Assembly (NCBI RefSeq): GCF_000956525.1
Contig: NZ_JYIW01000019.1
Span: forward strand, 109,225-173,224
Reading direction: 5' to 3'
DNA from: Microbacterium oxydans
GTDB taxonomy: Bacteria > Actinomycetota > Actinomycetes > Actinomycetales > Microbacteriaceae
DNA length: 64,000 nt
The translations under genes and the position numbers were made by a program. Positions within the stretch are counted from its first letter, which is position 1. Each line of letters opens with the position of its first letter. The notes under the pieces were generated by a model. The model worked only from the letters and a program-made list of their open reading frames with translations, was not told the DNA's origin and searched no databases. This document shows, in pieces, positions 45,084 through 54,592 of this stretch.

Positions 45084-46929
45084 CATCGCCGTCGCCGTAT
45101 CCATCGACGGAGACATCTACGAGCTCGAAGCCGCCACCACTAGGGGCGTGACTCTCATCCACCGTGTCACGGGCGACAGCCGCACCGTGACCCACGCCGA
45201 GCTCGCCAACATCGTCCCCGGCGAAGAGCAGCGCTCACCTCGCCTGCTCGAGCAGGTACCGACCCACGTGCTGCACGCTGCGAGCATCCTTGCCACCGAC
45301 ATCGACGAAGTCCTCACCGGCGTGGGCCGGAAGGGGAAGTGCTGGCCGGAGTACGACCTGGAGACCACCAGCCAGGAGCAGCGCATCGCCCGCAAGCTCG
45401 TCGAGCTGGAGCGCGCCGGGCGTGGCATGGCCCGCTCCACCTTCTTCGACAAGCTCATGAAGTACCAGCGAGACGGACTCGTCGGGCTCATCGACGGACG
45501 CGCCCTTAGGAACTACGTCCCGAACGAGAAGGTCGAGCCGGCCGTTATCAGTCACCTCATCAAGGCCATTAACGACCAGGTCAAGTGGTCCACCGGCACG
45601 AAGAAGCGTGTCATCGAGCAGACCACGAAGTCAGTCGAAGCCGTGTACCCGGGCATCAAGCTCCCGAGCAAGTCCGCGTGGTACCTGCTCATTGACCGAT
45701 TCGGTCACGGCAAGCATGTCACCGGCAGCGCCAAGACCCGCAAGTCTCTCGCCAACCGGCCCAAGGACCGCATGATGGGGAAGAGCGAGCCCCTCCTCCC
45801 CGGCTCACAGGTCGAGGTCGACACGAACACCATGGACCTGGAGGTCCAAACGCCGAAGGGCGAGCGCAAGCGCGCACGCCTGTCCCTCATGCTGGACGTG
45901 CACTCGCGCACAATCATGGCCTACACGTTCCGCCTGGACGCGGCGAAGGGCGTCGACCACACCATGCTGCTCGCCCAGGCCCTGATGCCGCGGACCAATC
46001 GCCGCTCCCGTTCGGACTACCGCGAGCAGCTTCGACGGAAGCACCCAGGTCTGCCCCTCCTCACCAACGAGGACTATGAGCGTCACGCTGCAGAGCACCC
46101 GTACATCTACCCGGCCAACATCACCGTGGACCGCGGCACCGACTACATCACCCCGACGTTCCGTAACGCGGTGGAGCAGCGCGGCGGGAGCGTTGTCCTC
46201 TCGGCGCCGTACACGCCGACGAGCAAGCCGCATGTCGAGCGCCAGTTCCACACCATCAACACGATGTTCGTTCAACACCTCGAGGGCTACGTCGGCCGCA
46301 GCCCCGAGCACAAGGGCAAGGAAGTCCCGACCGAGAAGCTGCTGACCCTGGAGGCGCTCCGGGAGCTGTTCGAGGACTGGGTCGTCAGCGTGTGGCAGAA
46401 CGAGCCTCACAGCAGCCTCCGCCATCGTCTGCATCAGACGCGTCTCATCTCACCCAACGAGAAGGCTGGGCAAGCAGCGCTCAGCGTCGCGCAGCTGCAC
46501 CTGCCGCTCACCGAGGACAACTTCATCCTCATGTTCCCGAGTAAGTTCCGCCGCATCACGGCCACCGGCGTCAAGGTCGATAAGCGCGAGTACGACGCTC
46601 CGGAACTCAACATGCTCCGCGGCACGCTGTCGGACATGCCGCGCCACAAGGGCAAGTGGGAAGTGAAGGTCGACCCATACAACCCCGAGGCTGTGTGGGT
46701 TATCGGCGGAGAAGGCGAGCTCATCGAGTGCCTTGAGCGCGGCGCTGAAATGCGTCGGTACGAGCCCGACTTCGCCCCGGTCGAGGACGACTACCGCGTC
46801 CTCACCGCAAAGGCCGACGCCGAACTCGTCGGAACGCCGTTCCCGCAGGCCAAGCAGCCCACGGCCCCTCCCGAGTACACGGTCATCGAGGAAGCCCTCG
46901 ACGACGACGACTACCTCCCCACCTTCTGA
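45070..46929 (+). CDS. tnsB: TnsB-like DDE transposase
   Basis: A 619-residue transposase. Catalytic residues are D251 (VEVDTNTMD), D354 (TVDRGTDY) and E390 (KPHVERQF) in the rve fold. The N-terminal part (residues 100-220) contains DNA-binding helix domains. The acidic C-terminus (EEALDDDDYLPTF) matches the part that binds TnsC. It should bind the 19-bp end repeats. Confidence 0.96.
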   Translation: MPTPNIAVAVSIDGDIYELEAATTRGVTLIHRVTGDSRTVTHAELANIVPGEEQRSPRLLEQVPTHVLHAASILATDIDEVLTGVGRKGKCWPEYDLETTSQEQRIARKLVELERAGRGMARSTFFDKLMKYQRDGLVGLIDGRALRNYVPNEKVEPAVISHLIKAINDQVKWSTGTKKRVIEQTTKSVEAVYPGIKLPSKSAWYLLIDRFGHGKHVTGSAKTRKSLANRPKDRMMGKSEPLLPGSQVEVDTNTMDLEVQTPKGERKRARLSLMLDVHSRTIMAYTFRLDAAKGVDHTMLLAQALMPRTNRRSRSDYREQLRRKHPGLPLLTNEDYERHAAEHPYIYPANITVDRGTDYITPTFRNAVEQRGGSVVLSAPYTPTSKPHVERQFHTINTMFVQHLEGYVGRSPEHKGKEVPTEKLLTLEALRELFEDWVVSVWQNEPHSSLRHRLHQTRLISPNEKAGQAALSVAQLHLPLTEDNFILMFPSKFRRITATGVKVDKREYDAPELNMLRGTLSDMPRHKGKWEVKVDPYNPEAVWVIGGEGELIECLERGAEMRRYEPDFAPVEDDYRVLTAKADAELVGTPFPQAKQPTAPPEYTVIEEALDDDDYLPTF

Positions 46930-46939
46930 AAGGACCACC

Positions 46940-48010
46940 ATGACCACGCTCGCCTTCACCAGCCACGACTCCGACATCACCGCCCTCAACCGCTGGGAGT
47001 CCCTTCTCCACTACCTGCAGCACCCTCTGACCGCGCCGGCGCCGCTCGACTCCACGTCATCCGCCGACAGGCACGAGCACGACCAGCAGCGGATGGACTA
47101 CCTCTCCGGAGGCATCGTCCTCCGCACCTCAACCGTCGCCGAGGGCAAGCTCCTCCTCACCCGCGCCTTCCAGGAGAACCGGTCCCGCAACTCCGGGCAC
47201 GCCGGCGTCATGCTCTCCGGTGACTCCGCTCTCGGCAAGACCACGACCGCCAAGCGCCTGATGCGCTGGGTCCTCGAGGAGTACACCAAGCAGGTTCCCC
47301 ACTGGGAGCAGGACGAGCACATCCCGGTCATGTATGTCGAGGTGCCCTCCGGCAGCAACGCCAAGGATCTGCTCCGCGAGTTCTGCGACTTCTACGGCCT
47401 CTCAGTCCTGTCCCGCGACACGACCGCCGACCTCCGGACCAAAGTCGTAGGCGCCATCCGCCGCGCCCGCACCCAGCTCATCGTCGTCGACGAGCTCCAC
47501 AACCTCGCGGGCCGCGCCTCCGGGCTCGGCGAAGCCGTCGACCTCCTCAAGGGCCTCCACAACGATGTCTCCGCAACGTTCCTCTACTGCGGCCTCGACG
47601 TGACCACCTCCACCCTCATGCACGGACCGCGCGGCCGGCAGCTCATGAACAGGTTCGCGGTCGTCGAACTCGAGACCTACAAGTGGTCCAACGCCGACCA
47701 CCGCAAGGAGTGGAAGAACCTCATCCGCGGATTCGAAGCCGAGCTCCAGCTCCGGCACCACCCGGTCAAGACGCTCGACCCGCTCGCCGAGTACCTCTAC
47801 GAGCGCACGCGCGGCTCCATCGGCTCGCTCGGCCGCCTGCTGACCGGCACCGCCATCGACCTCATCCAGAACAAGGCGAAGGTGGAACTCCTCGACAAGA
47901 AGCTGCTCGACGCCTACACGCTCGACCTCACCGCCGAGACCTTCTACCGGAACGTGCTCGCAAAGAAGAAGACCAAGTCGATGTCGGCACTCGAGAAGGT
48001 GATGGCATGA
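46940..48010 (+). CDS. tnsC: TnsC-like AAA+ ATPase
   Basis: A 356-residue ATPase. Walker A is GDSALGKTT (from residue 94), Walker B LIVVDELHN (D184, E185). It links target selection to the transposase. AAAGGACC precedes the ATG; it starts 10 nt after tnsB and overlaps the TniQ gene by 4 nt (ATGA). Confidence 0.95.
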   Translation: MTTLAFTSHDSDITALNRWESLLHYLQHPLTAPAPLDSTSSADRHEHDQQRMDYLSGGIVLRTSTVAEGKLLLTRAFQENRSRNSGHAGVMLSGDSALGKTTTAKRLMRWVLEEYTKQVPHWEQDEHIPVMYVEVPSGSNAKDLLREFCDFYGLSVLSRDTTADLRTKVVGAIRRARTQLIVVDELHNLAGRASGLGEAVDLLKGLHNDVSATFLYCGLDVTTSTLMHGPRGRQLMNRFAVVELETYKWSNADHRKEWKNLIRGFEAELQLRHHPVKTLDPLAEYLYERTRGSIGSLGRLLTGTAIDLIQNKAKVELLDKKLLDAYTLDLTAETFYRNVLAKKKTKSMSALEKVMA

Positions 48011-49926
48011 CCCCCGCCGCCCTGCACCGCAGCTTCCCGTTCACCGTCCGCCCCGCCCACCGCGAGACCCTCGACTCGTTCACGCGCCGCACCCTCGCCG
48101 TCAACGGCGAAAGCACCGCGCTCCCGCGGCACCTCGTCACGCTCGCCAAGGAACACGACGCCGACGCGACATGGGAGTCGCTCCTCAGCACCAAGGTCCG
48201 GCGCCCGCTCGACAGGCTCGTCACCACCCCGTCCCTCGACGACGCCGGGCTTGACGAGTGCGAGTTGTGTCGGTCGCAGGCGTTCGAACGGTGGGCGTGC
48301 TTGCTCTGCAGCCACGGTGAGCACATCCAGCAGCACCCTCACCTCGACGACCTCGTCTGCGAGCGCCACCGGCGATGGACTGGCCCGGGCACGACTGCGG
48401 AGACACAGACCGCGGTGACGGCGGCCGAGGTCGCCGCTCACCGCCGGTTCCAGCGCCTCCGTCGTGGTGGCGGCCTCGACCTCCACCTGTTCTTCGGAGT
48501 CCTCAGCGCACTCAAGGGTGACCTTGACCAGCCGACCGCCAATGTCTTCCGTCATGCCGTCGCCATCGTCGGCTGGGCCCAGCGGACCGAGACGGCGCAG
48601 CGCTTGTTCGACCCCGCCGTCCCATACGCCGCGACGTTCACCTGGCTCCGAGAGGCGATGGCCAACATCGTCGCGCGCCCGACCCCGGCCGCCGCTCGAG
48701 CGGTCTGGCTGCACCTCTGGCCCGCACATCTCGCGCTGAACACGGCGCTCCGGGGCTACGCCGGGTACCGCGCCAGCAACGCCCACGACTTCCAGCTGCC
48801 CGACGACATCACCAGCCGGTATCCCCGCCCCTCGGCCCTGCAGAGCACACGGGAGTACCTCGCGTGCACCGGGGACGACAACCTCTCGGCTCTCGCACGC
48901 CTCGCCCGAGACAGTGACGAAGCACCGACGGTGACGGAACCGCAGTTCCGCACCATCCACTGCACGCGAGGTCACCTCTACATCGAGGTCCGCACGGCGG
49001 ACGAAGATGACGTCGAGACCCCGTGCCCGACCTGCACCGGGGTTCACGTAGAGCGGGGCGTGAACGACCTCGCGACGGTGTCACCCCTCATCGGGGCACA
49101 ACTCCACCCCACCCTGAACGGGGACCTGACCGCCGCAGGCATCACGGCGCGGAGTCACACGGTGGCTTGGTGGAAGTGCCCAGAGAAGGGTCACCCGTTC
49201 CGGGCAATGCCCTTCAACCGGACGCTCAACGACGCCGGATGCGCCGTCTGCCTCAACCGCGTGACGCTGGTCGGCGTGAACGACCTCGCCACCACGCATC
49301 CACGCATCGCGCGAGAGCTGCATCCGAAGAACGGCTACGCCAAGACCGCGACGCAGCTGAACGCCGCCGACCCGAAGACGCGCGACTGGCTCTGCCCGAA
49401 GGACCACGCGTACCGCGCCTCGGTGAAGCAGCGCGTGCGCGGCAAGAGCTGCCCTGACTGCAAGAAGCAGCGCACCCGCACCTCCGGGCGCAGCATCGTC
49501 GACGCTCACCCGCACCTGGTCCCGAGCTGGCTGCCGGAACTCAACGACGGGCGCGAGCCCGCGGATTACACGAAGGGCTCGAAGCTCGAGGTCATCTGGC
49601 TGTGCACCAAGAACTGGCACACGCACACCTTCCCCATGCGCCTCGAGGCGCGTACCCGAGGCTCCGACTGCCCGTACTGCGCCGGCCGCCTCATCCTCCC
49701 CGGGTTCAACGACTTCGCCACCACAGACCCGGAACTCGTTGGCGACTGGCATCCCTACCGCAACCGCAAGTACCCGAACGAGGTGATGCGCGGGTCGAAT
49801 GACAAGCACCACTGGAGGTGCAAGAACGGCCACGAGACCCACCAGAGCATCCCGAACCGGCGGCTGTCGGGCGGGTGCGTGGAATGCCCGTGGCATGAGC
49901 GGCCGGGGAACAAGGCGACGAGGTGA
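48007..49926 (+). CDS. tniQ: TniQ/TnsD-like target selector with five zinc-ribbon units
   Basis: A 639-residue protein. The N-terminus (to about 310) is TniQ-like: SFPFTVRPAHRETLDSFTRR and a zinc site of C85xxC88, C98xxC101 and C118xxH121. The C-terminus holds five CxxxH (or CxxxxH)...CxxC units: C319/H323/C340/C343, C391/H396/C412/C415, C463/H467/C482/C485, C533/H538/C555/C558 and C605/H609/C624/C627. Four follow a repeated ND(L/F)ATT-like opener. This resembles the zinc-ribbon repeat family DUF4379. It is inferred to recognise the tRNA-Gly end. Confidence 0.93.
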   Translation: MTPAALHRSFPFTVRPAHRETLDSFTRRTLAVNGESTALPRHLVTLAKEHDADATWESLLSTKVRRPLDRLVTTPSLDDAGLDECELCRSQAFERWACLLCSHGEHIQQHPHLDDLVCERHRRWTGPGTTAETQTAVTAAEVAAHRRFQRLRRGGGLDLHLFFGVLSALKGDLDQPTANVFRHAVAIVGWAQRTETAQRLFDPAVPYAATFTWLREAMANIVARPTPAAARAVWLHLWPAHLALNTALRGYAGYRASNAHDFQLPDDITSRYPRPSALQSTREYLACTGDDNLSALARLARDSDEAPTVTEPQFRTIHCTRGHLYIEVRTADEDDVETPCPTCTGVHVERGVNDLATVSPLIGAQLHPTLNGDLTAAGITARSHTVAWWKCPEKGHPFRAMPFNRTLNDAGCAVCLNRVTLVGVNDLATTHPRIARELHPKNGYAKTATQLNAADPKTRDWLCPKDHAYRASVKQRVRGKSCPDCKKQRTRTSGRSIVDAHPHLVPSWLPELNDGREPADYTKGSKLEVIWLCTKNWHTHTFPMRLEARTRGSDCPYCAGRLILPGFNDFATTDPELVGDWHPYRNRKYPNEVMRGSNDKHHWRCKNGHETHQSIPNRRLSGGCVECPWHERPGNKATR

Positions 49927-49936
49927 CGATGAGCTA

Positions 49937-50857
49937 CTAGCCCTTCGAATGTTCCATCCACTTACCAAACTCACGAAAGCCCGTGTAGTCAGGGAAGAGG
50001 CTCTTCGCGGTACGGCTATATGTGAGCCTGAGGTACGTGCGCAGTTGCTCCTTCATCTTCGCGGGCACGAGGATGGCTACGAATGGCATGCTTCTAGGCA
50101 ACCCCTGTCGGCGCTGCTCCATTAGCAGCCGCGCAACCTCCGCGGAGTCACCTTGCGGAACCGTCATGTGTAGGCCCGCCAACGGAGGGAGCGGCTCATC
50201 CGGGAGCGCGCTAGCGATGAAGTAGCCCTCCTGTGCACGAAGTCGCGCGTTGGGCATGCTCGAACTGACCACGAAGGGTGACGAAAGGCTGAGCGCCAAC
50301 GTTCTCTTGGCGCTCAAGCCCTCCAGGTCGTTCCACGTCACAGCGGGGCTACCGACCGTCTTGAAGACAGTTGGCGGGCGCCCTTCTTCTCCAACCTCCC
50401 TATACCAGGGCATGTTCATGGCAATCAGAAGCCCTGGCTTCGACCGTGCACCGCCTTTCACAGCCATCGTCACCGAATCGGTGGCGAACCAGAGGGCCGT
50501 CATCGGGTTGCTGGTCACATCCATCAACCTCGTCGGAACTCCGAAGTGCTGAAGATCCGCAAGTAGTTGAAAGTCGTCAACGAGTTGCCCACCCTCAACG
50601 CCAAGGCCCCAACGACGGGCCTCCTCAAGGATGCGGTTCTCGCGCTCAAGCATGGCTGTCTCGGTTTCAGGCAATCCTTCTCGCCGTAGCAAACGCTGAA
50701 GGGATGAAGTCCAAATGAAGTCGGCATCAGCGTGCCCCCGCCAAGCGAAGCGATGATTCGTACCGTGCGTTCCCACTCGTGCGACAGCAGTCATGAGCTC
50801 TGAGGCGCTCTTTGGTAGGTAGTACCAACCAGTGTCTCGCCACGCTTGTCCGTTCAT
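49937..50857 (-). CDS. FRG-domain protein
   Basis: A 306-residue protein. The FRG core begins FAWRGHADADFIW near residue 38, with QHFGVPTRLMDVTSNPMTALWFA. ATG at 50857 has AGGGGT upstream; a longer open frame is ignored because it lacks a start site. FRG domains occur in bacterial defence and possibly ADP-ribosyl chemistry. It is convergent with the tniQ operon. Function not known. Confidence 0.85.
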   Translation of the reverse strand: MNGQAWRDTGWYYLPKSASELMTAVARVGTHGTNHRFAWRGHADADFIWTSSLQRLLRREGLPETETAMLERENRILEEARRWGLGVEGGQLVDDFQLLADLQHFGVPTRLMDVTSNPMTALWFATDSVTMAVKGGARSKPGLLIAMNMPWYREVGEEGRPPTVFKTVGSPAVTWNDLEGLSAKRTLALSLSSPFVVSSSMPNARLRAQEGYFIASALPDEPLPPLAGLHMTVPQGDSAEVARLLMEQRRQGLPRSMPFVAILVPAKMKEQLRTYLRLTYSRTAKSLFPDYTGFREFGKWMEHSKG

Positions 50858-51196
50858 AGACCCCTCCAGTTGCGAAGCATGCCAAGACAGCAAAGCACTC
50901 GAAGCCAACATACGGGTTGCCCTTTGCATAGCGGAGCGGACGGGGGCAACTGCAACCATCAGTTCGGACACGGGCGCACAAAGTTCGCTTCGAGATTCAA
51001 CCAGCGGCCTTCGAAATGCATGTCCGCCGACCCCACGGATGCTATTTAGCGTGCCGCAGTCGCCGACGCTCCAGCCGCAACGGTTCTGTCGGCTCAGCCA
51101 TCGCCGACGCATTCGCTTGCCTAGCAAGTACCGAAGCGAGCGCGGAAGTCATGTCCAGCTGCCACCGCTGCACAAACGTGCGGGCGGCCTCTGGCG
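50858..51196. other. Gap with no supported gene
   Basis: Between the FRG gene and the peptidase operon, short frames exist on both strands but none has a ribosome site and a credible sequence. Confidence 0.5.
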
Positions 51197-52252
51197 TCAC
51201 AAACCCGCGCACTCGTCGCAGAGGGTCGCGCTGGTGGTGAATAGTTGAGCGGGTTTGTCGAGGAAGCACTCGTTGCACGTCTGCACCGCGACACGCGACG
51301 CGCAGTCGCAGCGACCGCATTCTGGGCAGAATCCCGCGCTGCACCGGTCGCACCGCTCGCCCCAGACTTGAAACAGTTCCTGACACTGCGTGCATTCCTG
51401 CCACCTGGCTTGCACCGTCGGAGCAGACGTCGAAAGCGAGATCGCCTCCCATGGAGCGTTATGAGCAACCGCGACGACCACCGTGTAACCTCCCATCGCG
51501 GTCGCTTGCGCATAGAGAGACGTGCCTTCGATACCGTCCCGGTAGATGAACCGGTGGTCGCGCACCGTAGCCGCGTTCAGCGATGTGGCGCGCAACGCTC
51601 GCAGTACCTTTGTCTGGGACTGGTCCCGTCCTCGTCTCAGTGGGAGCTCTCCCACACTGCTCGCGAAGGCAACATCATCATTCTCGTCCAGGAGAACAAC
51701 ATGTCCAGGGCTTTGCAGACGTTGAGCCGCCGCGACGCATGCCGCTGCCCGCGACGCCCCTGACGCCTGCCACAGCCCCGCGACCTGCGTAGCCAACGGT
51801 GTTCCGGATCCCAGGTGCACCTTCAGCATTTCGTCCGGGAAGAGCACTGCTGCGGCGAACGCGTCGCAGGTGAGTTCCTCTAGTTGCTCCCCTTGGTCGA
51901 CTTGGGCGTCGAACTCGGCACTCAGGGTCGCATCATGTAGTTGGAGATGATGCCCGAGCTCGTGCAGAGCGGTGAAGTGCTGTCGGGGGATGGAACTTTT
52001 CGCCCAGATGCCAATGCGGGCAGGGGTATGGTCAGAAAAGTACACGCCCGCGATTGCGCAATCGCTGGTCGGCACCGCATCGAGAAGCATCACCTCGAGT
52101 TCAGGCCACGTCTCAAGCTCTGCGATGGGGTAGGTTCGCAGCGATACGAGGGTCTCTGAGCCCCGTTCTCGCACGATTTCAAGCATGCGTTGCACCCGGG
52201 GGGGAACAAGGGCTCGAGCGAGGATGAATGCCTGAGTGCTCGTGCTCGTCAC
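51197..52252 (-). CDS. ImmA/IrrE-type zinc peptidase with a C-terminal cysteine-rich domain
   Basis: A 351-residue protein. The active site is HELGH (H97, E98, H101). After residue 285 it has a cysteine-rich zinc region (CTQCQELF, CDRC, CPECGRCDC, CNEC, CDEC). Such peptidases cleave partner repressors after DNA damage or phage signals. Its ATG overlaps the upstream gene stop by 4 nt, and that gene contains a helix-turn-helix-like segment, a probable partner. Confidence 0.88.
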   Translation of the reverse strand: MTSTSTQAFILARALVPPRVQRMLEIVRERGSETLVSLRTYPIAELETWPELEVMLLDAVPTSDCAIAGVYFSDHTPARIGIWAKSSIPRQHFTALHELGHHLQLHDATLSAEFDAQVDQGEQLEELTCDAFAAAVLFPDEMLKVHLGSGTPLATQVAGLWQASGASRAAACVAAAQRLQSPGHVVLLDENDDVAFASSVGELPLRRGRDQSQTKVLRALRATSLNAATVRDHRFIYRDGIEGTSLYAQATAMGGYTVVVAVAHNAPWEAISLSTSAPTVQARWQECTQCQELFQVWGERCDRCSAGFCPECGRCDCASRVAVQTCNECFLDKPAQLFTTSATLCDECAGL

Positions 52253-53133
52253 TCCGCCATCCCCATCTGCAGATAGGTGTCGACGCGACCTGCCCAGTCG
52301 ACTTCATCGCGCCTTTCGCCCCTTGCGGCCAATCCCAGCACGCTCTGCGCGAGATGATTGAACACTTCTGACTCGGGTTCTTGCCGACGCCGGGCCACCG
52401 CTCTCAATGTCGCACCGCGGTGCCAATCGTTCACGATTGGCACGAGTTGCTCCGGCGGCGCCGGGTTCGCGTCCAAGAGCTCCTCTGCGCTGACTCCCAA
52501 CAGCTCGGCGACGGGCTCGGCTTGGGGTTCGTCCAGGGCGATCTTTCCGCGCTTCAGTTTGACTGCCAACGGCGTATCCCCGCCAAGAGCGCTGGCGAGG
52601 TCGCCAAGAGCGATGCCTTTCAACCGCTCCTGCAACGTTCCCTGACCGCCCCGAAGACACGCAGCATGCGTCAGAGCCTGAATCGAGTACTCAAGAACCT
52701 TCTTCTGCGCGAGACGCGGGCTACTTTCGTTGGCAACCATGTATCCGCACCGAAGCACCCCCGCCTCGGCGGCCACGGCTACTTCATCCACAGAACGGTA
52801 CGTCTTCATCGTCGCCACCTGGCGATCCAAGATGATGGCGCCGACATCCGCGGTGAGCGTCACCCAGATGCTCAGCGGTTCGTTCAGCTCCGTTTCTTCC
52901 GCAGGTACGACAACCGTCGTCTCATCCGCGTCCTCGTCGCCTATCCCTACCGGTGTCACGCGCACACGGTTGCTGTCATCAGGTGCGGTGTCCACCAAAA
53001 CCAGCTGAACGATATCGTCCCATCGAGCACGCCAGATACTGCCGGGGCCCGGTACATGATCCTCTATGTCGTGACGCCGCACGGGTCTCCGTCCGGCGAC
53101 TCTCGAGAAGGTGTCGCGCTCTTCGTCGGCCAT
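52249..53133 (-). CDS. Regulator-like protein upstream of the peptidase
   Basis: A 294-residue protein. ATG at 53133 lies 6 nt after AGGAG. Residues 15-60 (PGSIWRARWDDIVQLVLV) have a PemK-like SH3 pattern. Residues 200-245 (LASALGGDTPLAVKLKRGKIALDEPQ) resemble an XRE helix-turn-helix. It could be the repressor cleaved by the peptidase. Low certainty. Confidence 0.7.
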   Translation of the reverse strand: MADEERDTFSRVAGRRPVRRHDIEDHVPGPGSIWRARWDDIVQLVLVDTAPDDSNRVRVTPVGIGDEDADETTVVVPAEETELNEPLSIWVTLTADVGAIILDRQVATMKTYRSVDEVAVAAEAGVLRCGYMVANESSPRLAQKKVLEYSIQALTHAACLRGGQGTLQERLKGIALGDLASALGGDTPLAVKLKRGKIALDEPQAEPVAELLGVSAEELLDANPAPPEQLVPIVNDWHRGATLRAVARRRQEPESEVFNHLAQSVLGLAARGERRDEVDWAGRVDTYLQMGMAE

Positions 53134-53164
53134 AATCATCTCCTCACCCAAGAAAGGCGATAGT

Positions 53165-54091
53165 TCATTTTGCGTGCATATCCAGGCTGCGCGCACGCAC
53201 GATCCCGAGCACGGCCTGCGCGGTATCATCACGAACGACCAAAGCGCGCAGTTTGTCTTCCAGACCAGACACGAACGTCGCAGTCGCTGTGGGAACCACA
53301 ACCTTGATGGTCGCCAGGGGTGCTGGCAGCAGGCAAAGAACAAGGCGTTCGTCCACATTCAGTGCGGACCAAATGATGTCGGCCTGCTCGACGGCCTCTA
53401 CCCGCTCTCCGGGTTCCTCCAGCAGGGAGGCATCGCTGTCGGGAAGGTCATCGTCAAACAGCAGGTAGAGGTCGGGGTCGTCGAGCTCGAAGTGCTCGAC
53501 AAGTGCGCAGGCAAGCTCCCGAGCCCGCATCGCGCCCCCTGCTTCGCTCAGAATCGCGTGGGCGGCATCGCTTAGGCACCGCCTATTGTGCGCGGAAGTG
53601 GGTCCGCCTTCGTTCAGGACGCTGATGACACCTACCATGCGCAGGCCGGGGGCGGCGAGTAACTCTCGCCAGTCTCCGCTGAAGATGCTCTCGCCGAGCG
53701 CGGGGAGAGTCCACCCATCCTGTCCTGCGAGGATAGCCTTCGCGTCGAGGATGCTATCAGCGGGCAGGATCCCCCTCAGCCGCTTCTGCAGCCGACCGGG
53801 AGCAGTCGCTCGCGCCCAGTCGATGAGCGCACGCGCGATAGCGCGGAACGCAAGGTTCTCGAAGGACTCGTCGTCGGTGGCCAGGGCGTAGAGCTTTACG
53901 GCCGTGGCATGCCCTTTGTGTTCAAGGAAGTACGAGTGAAACCATTCGCTTGAGGCCTCTCGTGACCACGACTTGTACCCGGGCGGCGGCGGGTACCAGG
54001 AAGCTGCTCGCGGAATGAGGTCGATGAATAGTGCATACGTGACGGGGCCCATCTCCCCGTCACGATCCATCTCCTCGTAAGGCGAACCCAT
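53165..54091 (-). CDS. Hypothetical protein (308 aa)
   Basis: First gene of the leftward operon that includes the peptidase (31 bp before the next start). Central acidic stretch (LYLLFDDDLPDSDASLLEEPGE). Two helical segments recall sigma-factor regions (LAFRAIARALIDWAR; ALNVDERLVLCLL), too weak to assign. Function unknown. Confidence 0.65.
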   Translation of the reverse strand: MGSPYEEMDRDGEMGPVTYALFIDLIPRAASWYPPPPGYKSWSREASSEWFHSYFLEHKGHATAVKLYALATDDESFENLAFRAIARALIDWARATAPGRLQKRLRGILPADSILDAKAILAGQDGWTLPALGESIFSGDWRELLAAPGLRMVGVISVLNEGGPTSAHNRRCLSDAAHAILSEAGGAMRARELACALVEHFELDDPDLYLLFDDDLPDSDASLLEEPGERVEAVEQADIIWSALNVDERLVLCLLPAPLATIKVVVPTATATFVSGLEDKLRALVVRDDTAQAVLGIVRARSLDMHAK

Positions 54092-54201
54092 GCCACCCTC
54101 CCCAGCTTCTGCACCGTTGCGCGCACGCCTCCCACAGCGTCACCGCTATCGATACTGGCCTCTCGGTGGGCGCGTGGCAACGTCTGTGCTCAGGTCTGCC
54201 G

Positions 54202-54229
54202 TGCGGGGACAGCAGATGCTGTCCCCGCA
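54202..54229 (-). terminator. Strong hairpin after the small gene
   Basis: Perfect 13-bp arms TGCGGGGACAGCA (54202-54214) and TGCTGTCCCCGCA (54217-54229) around GA. It lies 8 bp beyond the stop of the 53-residue gene. The 2-nt loop means that the real RNA loop is about 4-6 nt. Confidence 0.65.
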
Positions 54230-54236
54230 GCAGTGA

Positions 54237-54398
54237 TTAGGCGAGGCGGATCAACTTCCACGTAACACCCTTGTTCGCGTAGGGCGGCATGATGTTACCC
54301 TTCGCGATGGGGGCGGTGGTCGAAGGCGTACCCTGGACCTGCCAGACGCCGGACTCCGGGCAACGCTCCCCGGTTCTTGCGGTGATGCCAACAGACAT
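54237..54398 (-). CDS. Small YjzC-like protein (53 aa)
   Basis: Reads MSVGITARTGERCPESGVWQ ... MPPYANKGVTWKLIRLA. The RCPESGVW and ending W-x-L pattern resembles the YjzC-type family of short proteins. ATG at 54398 has AAGGAT upstream, and a strong hairpin follows. Function unknown; such short proteins are found in mobile and defence regions. Confidence 0.7.
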   Translation of the reverse strand: MSVGITARTGERCPESGVWQVQGTPSTTAPIAKGNIMPPYANKGVTWKLIRLA

Positions 54399-54592
54399 TG
54401 TCGATCCTTACGTGCTGACCTGCCGGGCGCTTCGGGCCTCGGTCAGGTGATGGTTTCCCATCTACCTAGCCCAGACGTACTGACTCCGGCACGGTCGCGC
54501 GCACACCGAAAAAAGACCCCGCGCAGCTCTTCACCGGACGCATCAACGGATGAAAGCTCCTGCTGAGAAGGGGCACCGCCGCTCATCTGGAC

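Noticed and set aside
50727..51513. Several frames between the FRG and peptidase genes
   Set aside because: No ribosome site or recognisable sequence; some are shadows of the peptidase gene's zinc tail.
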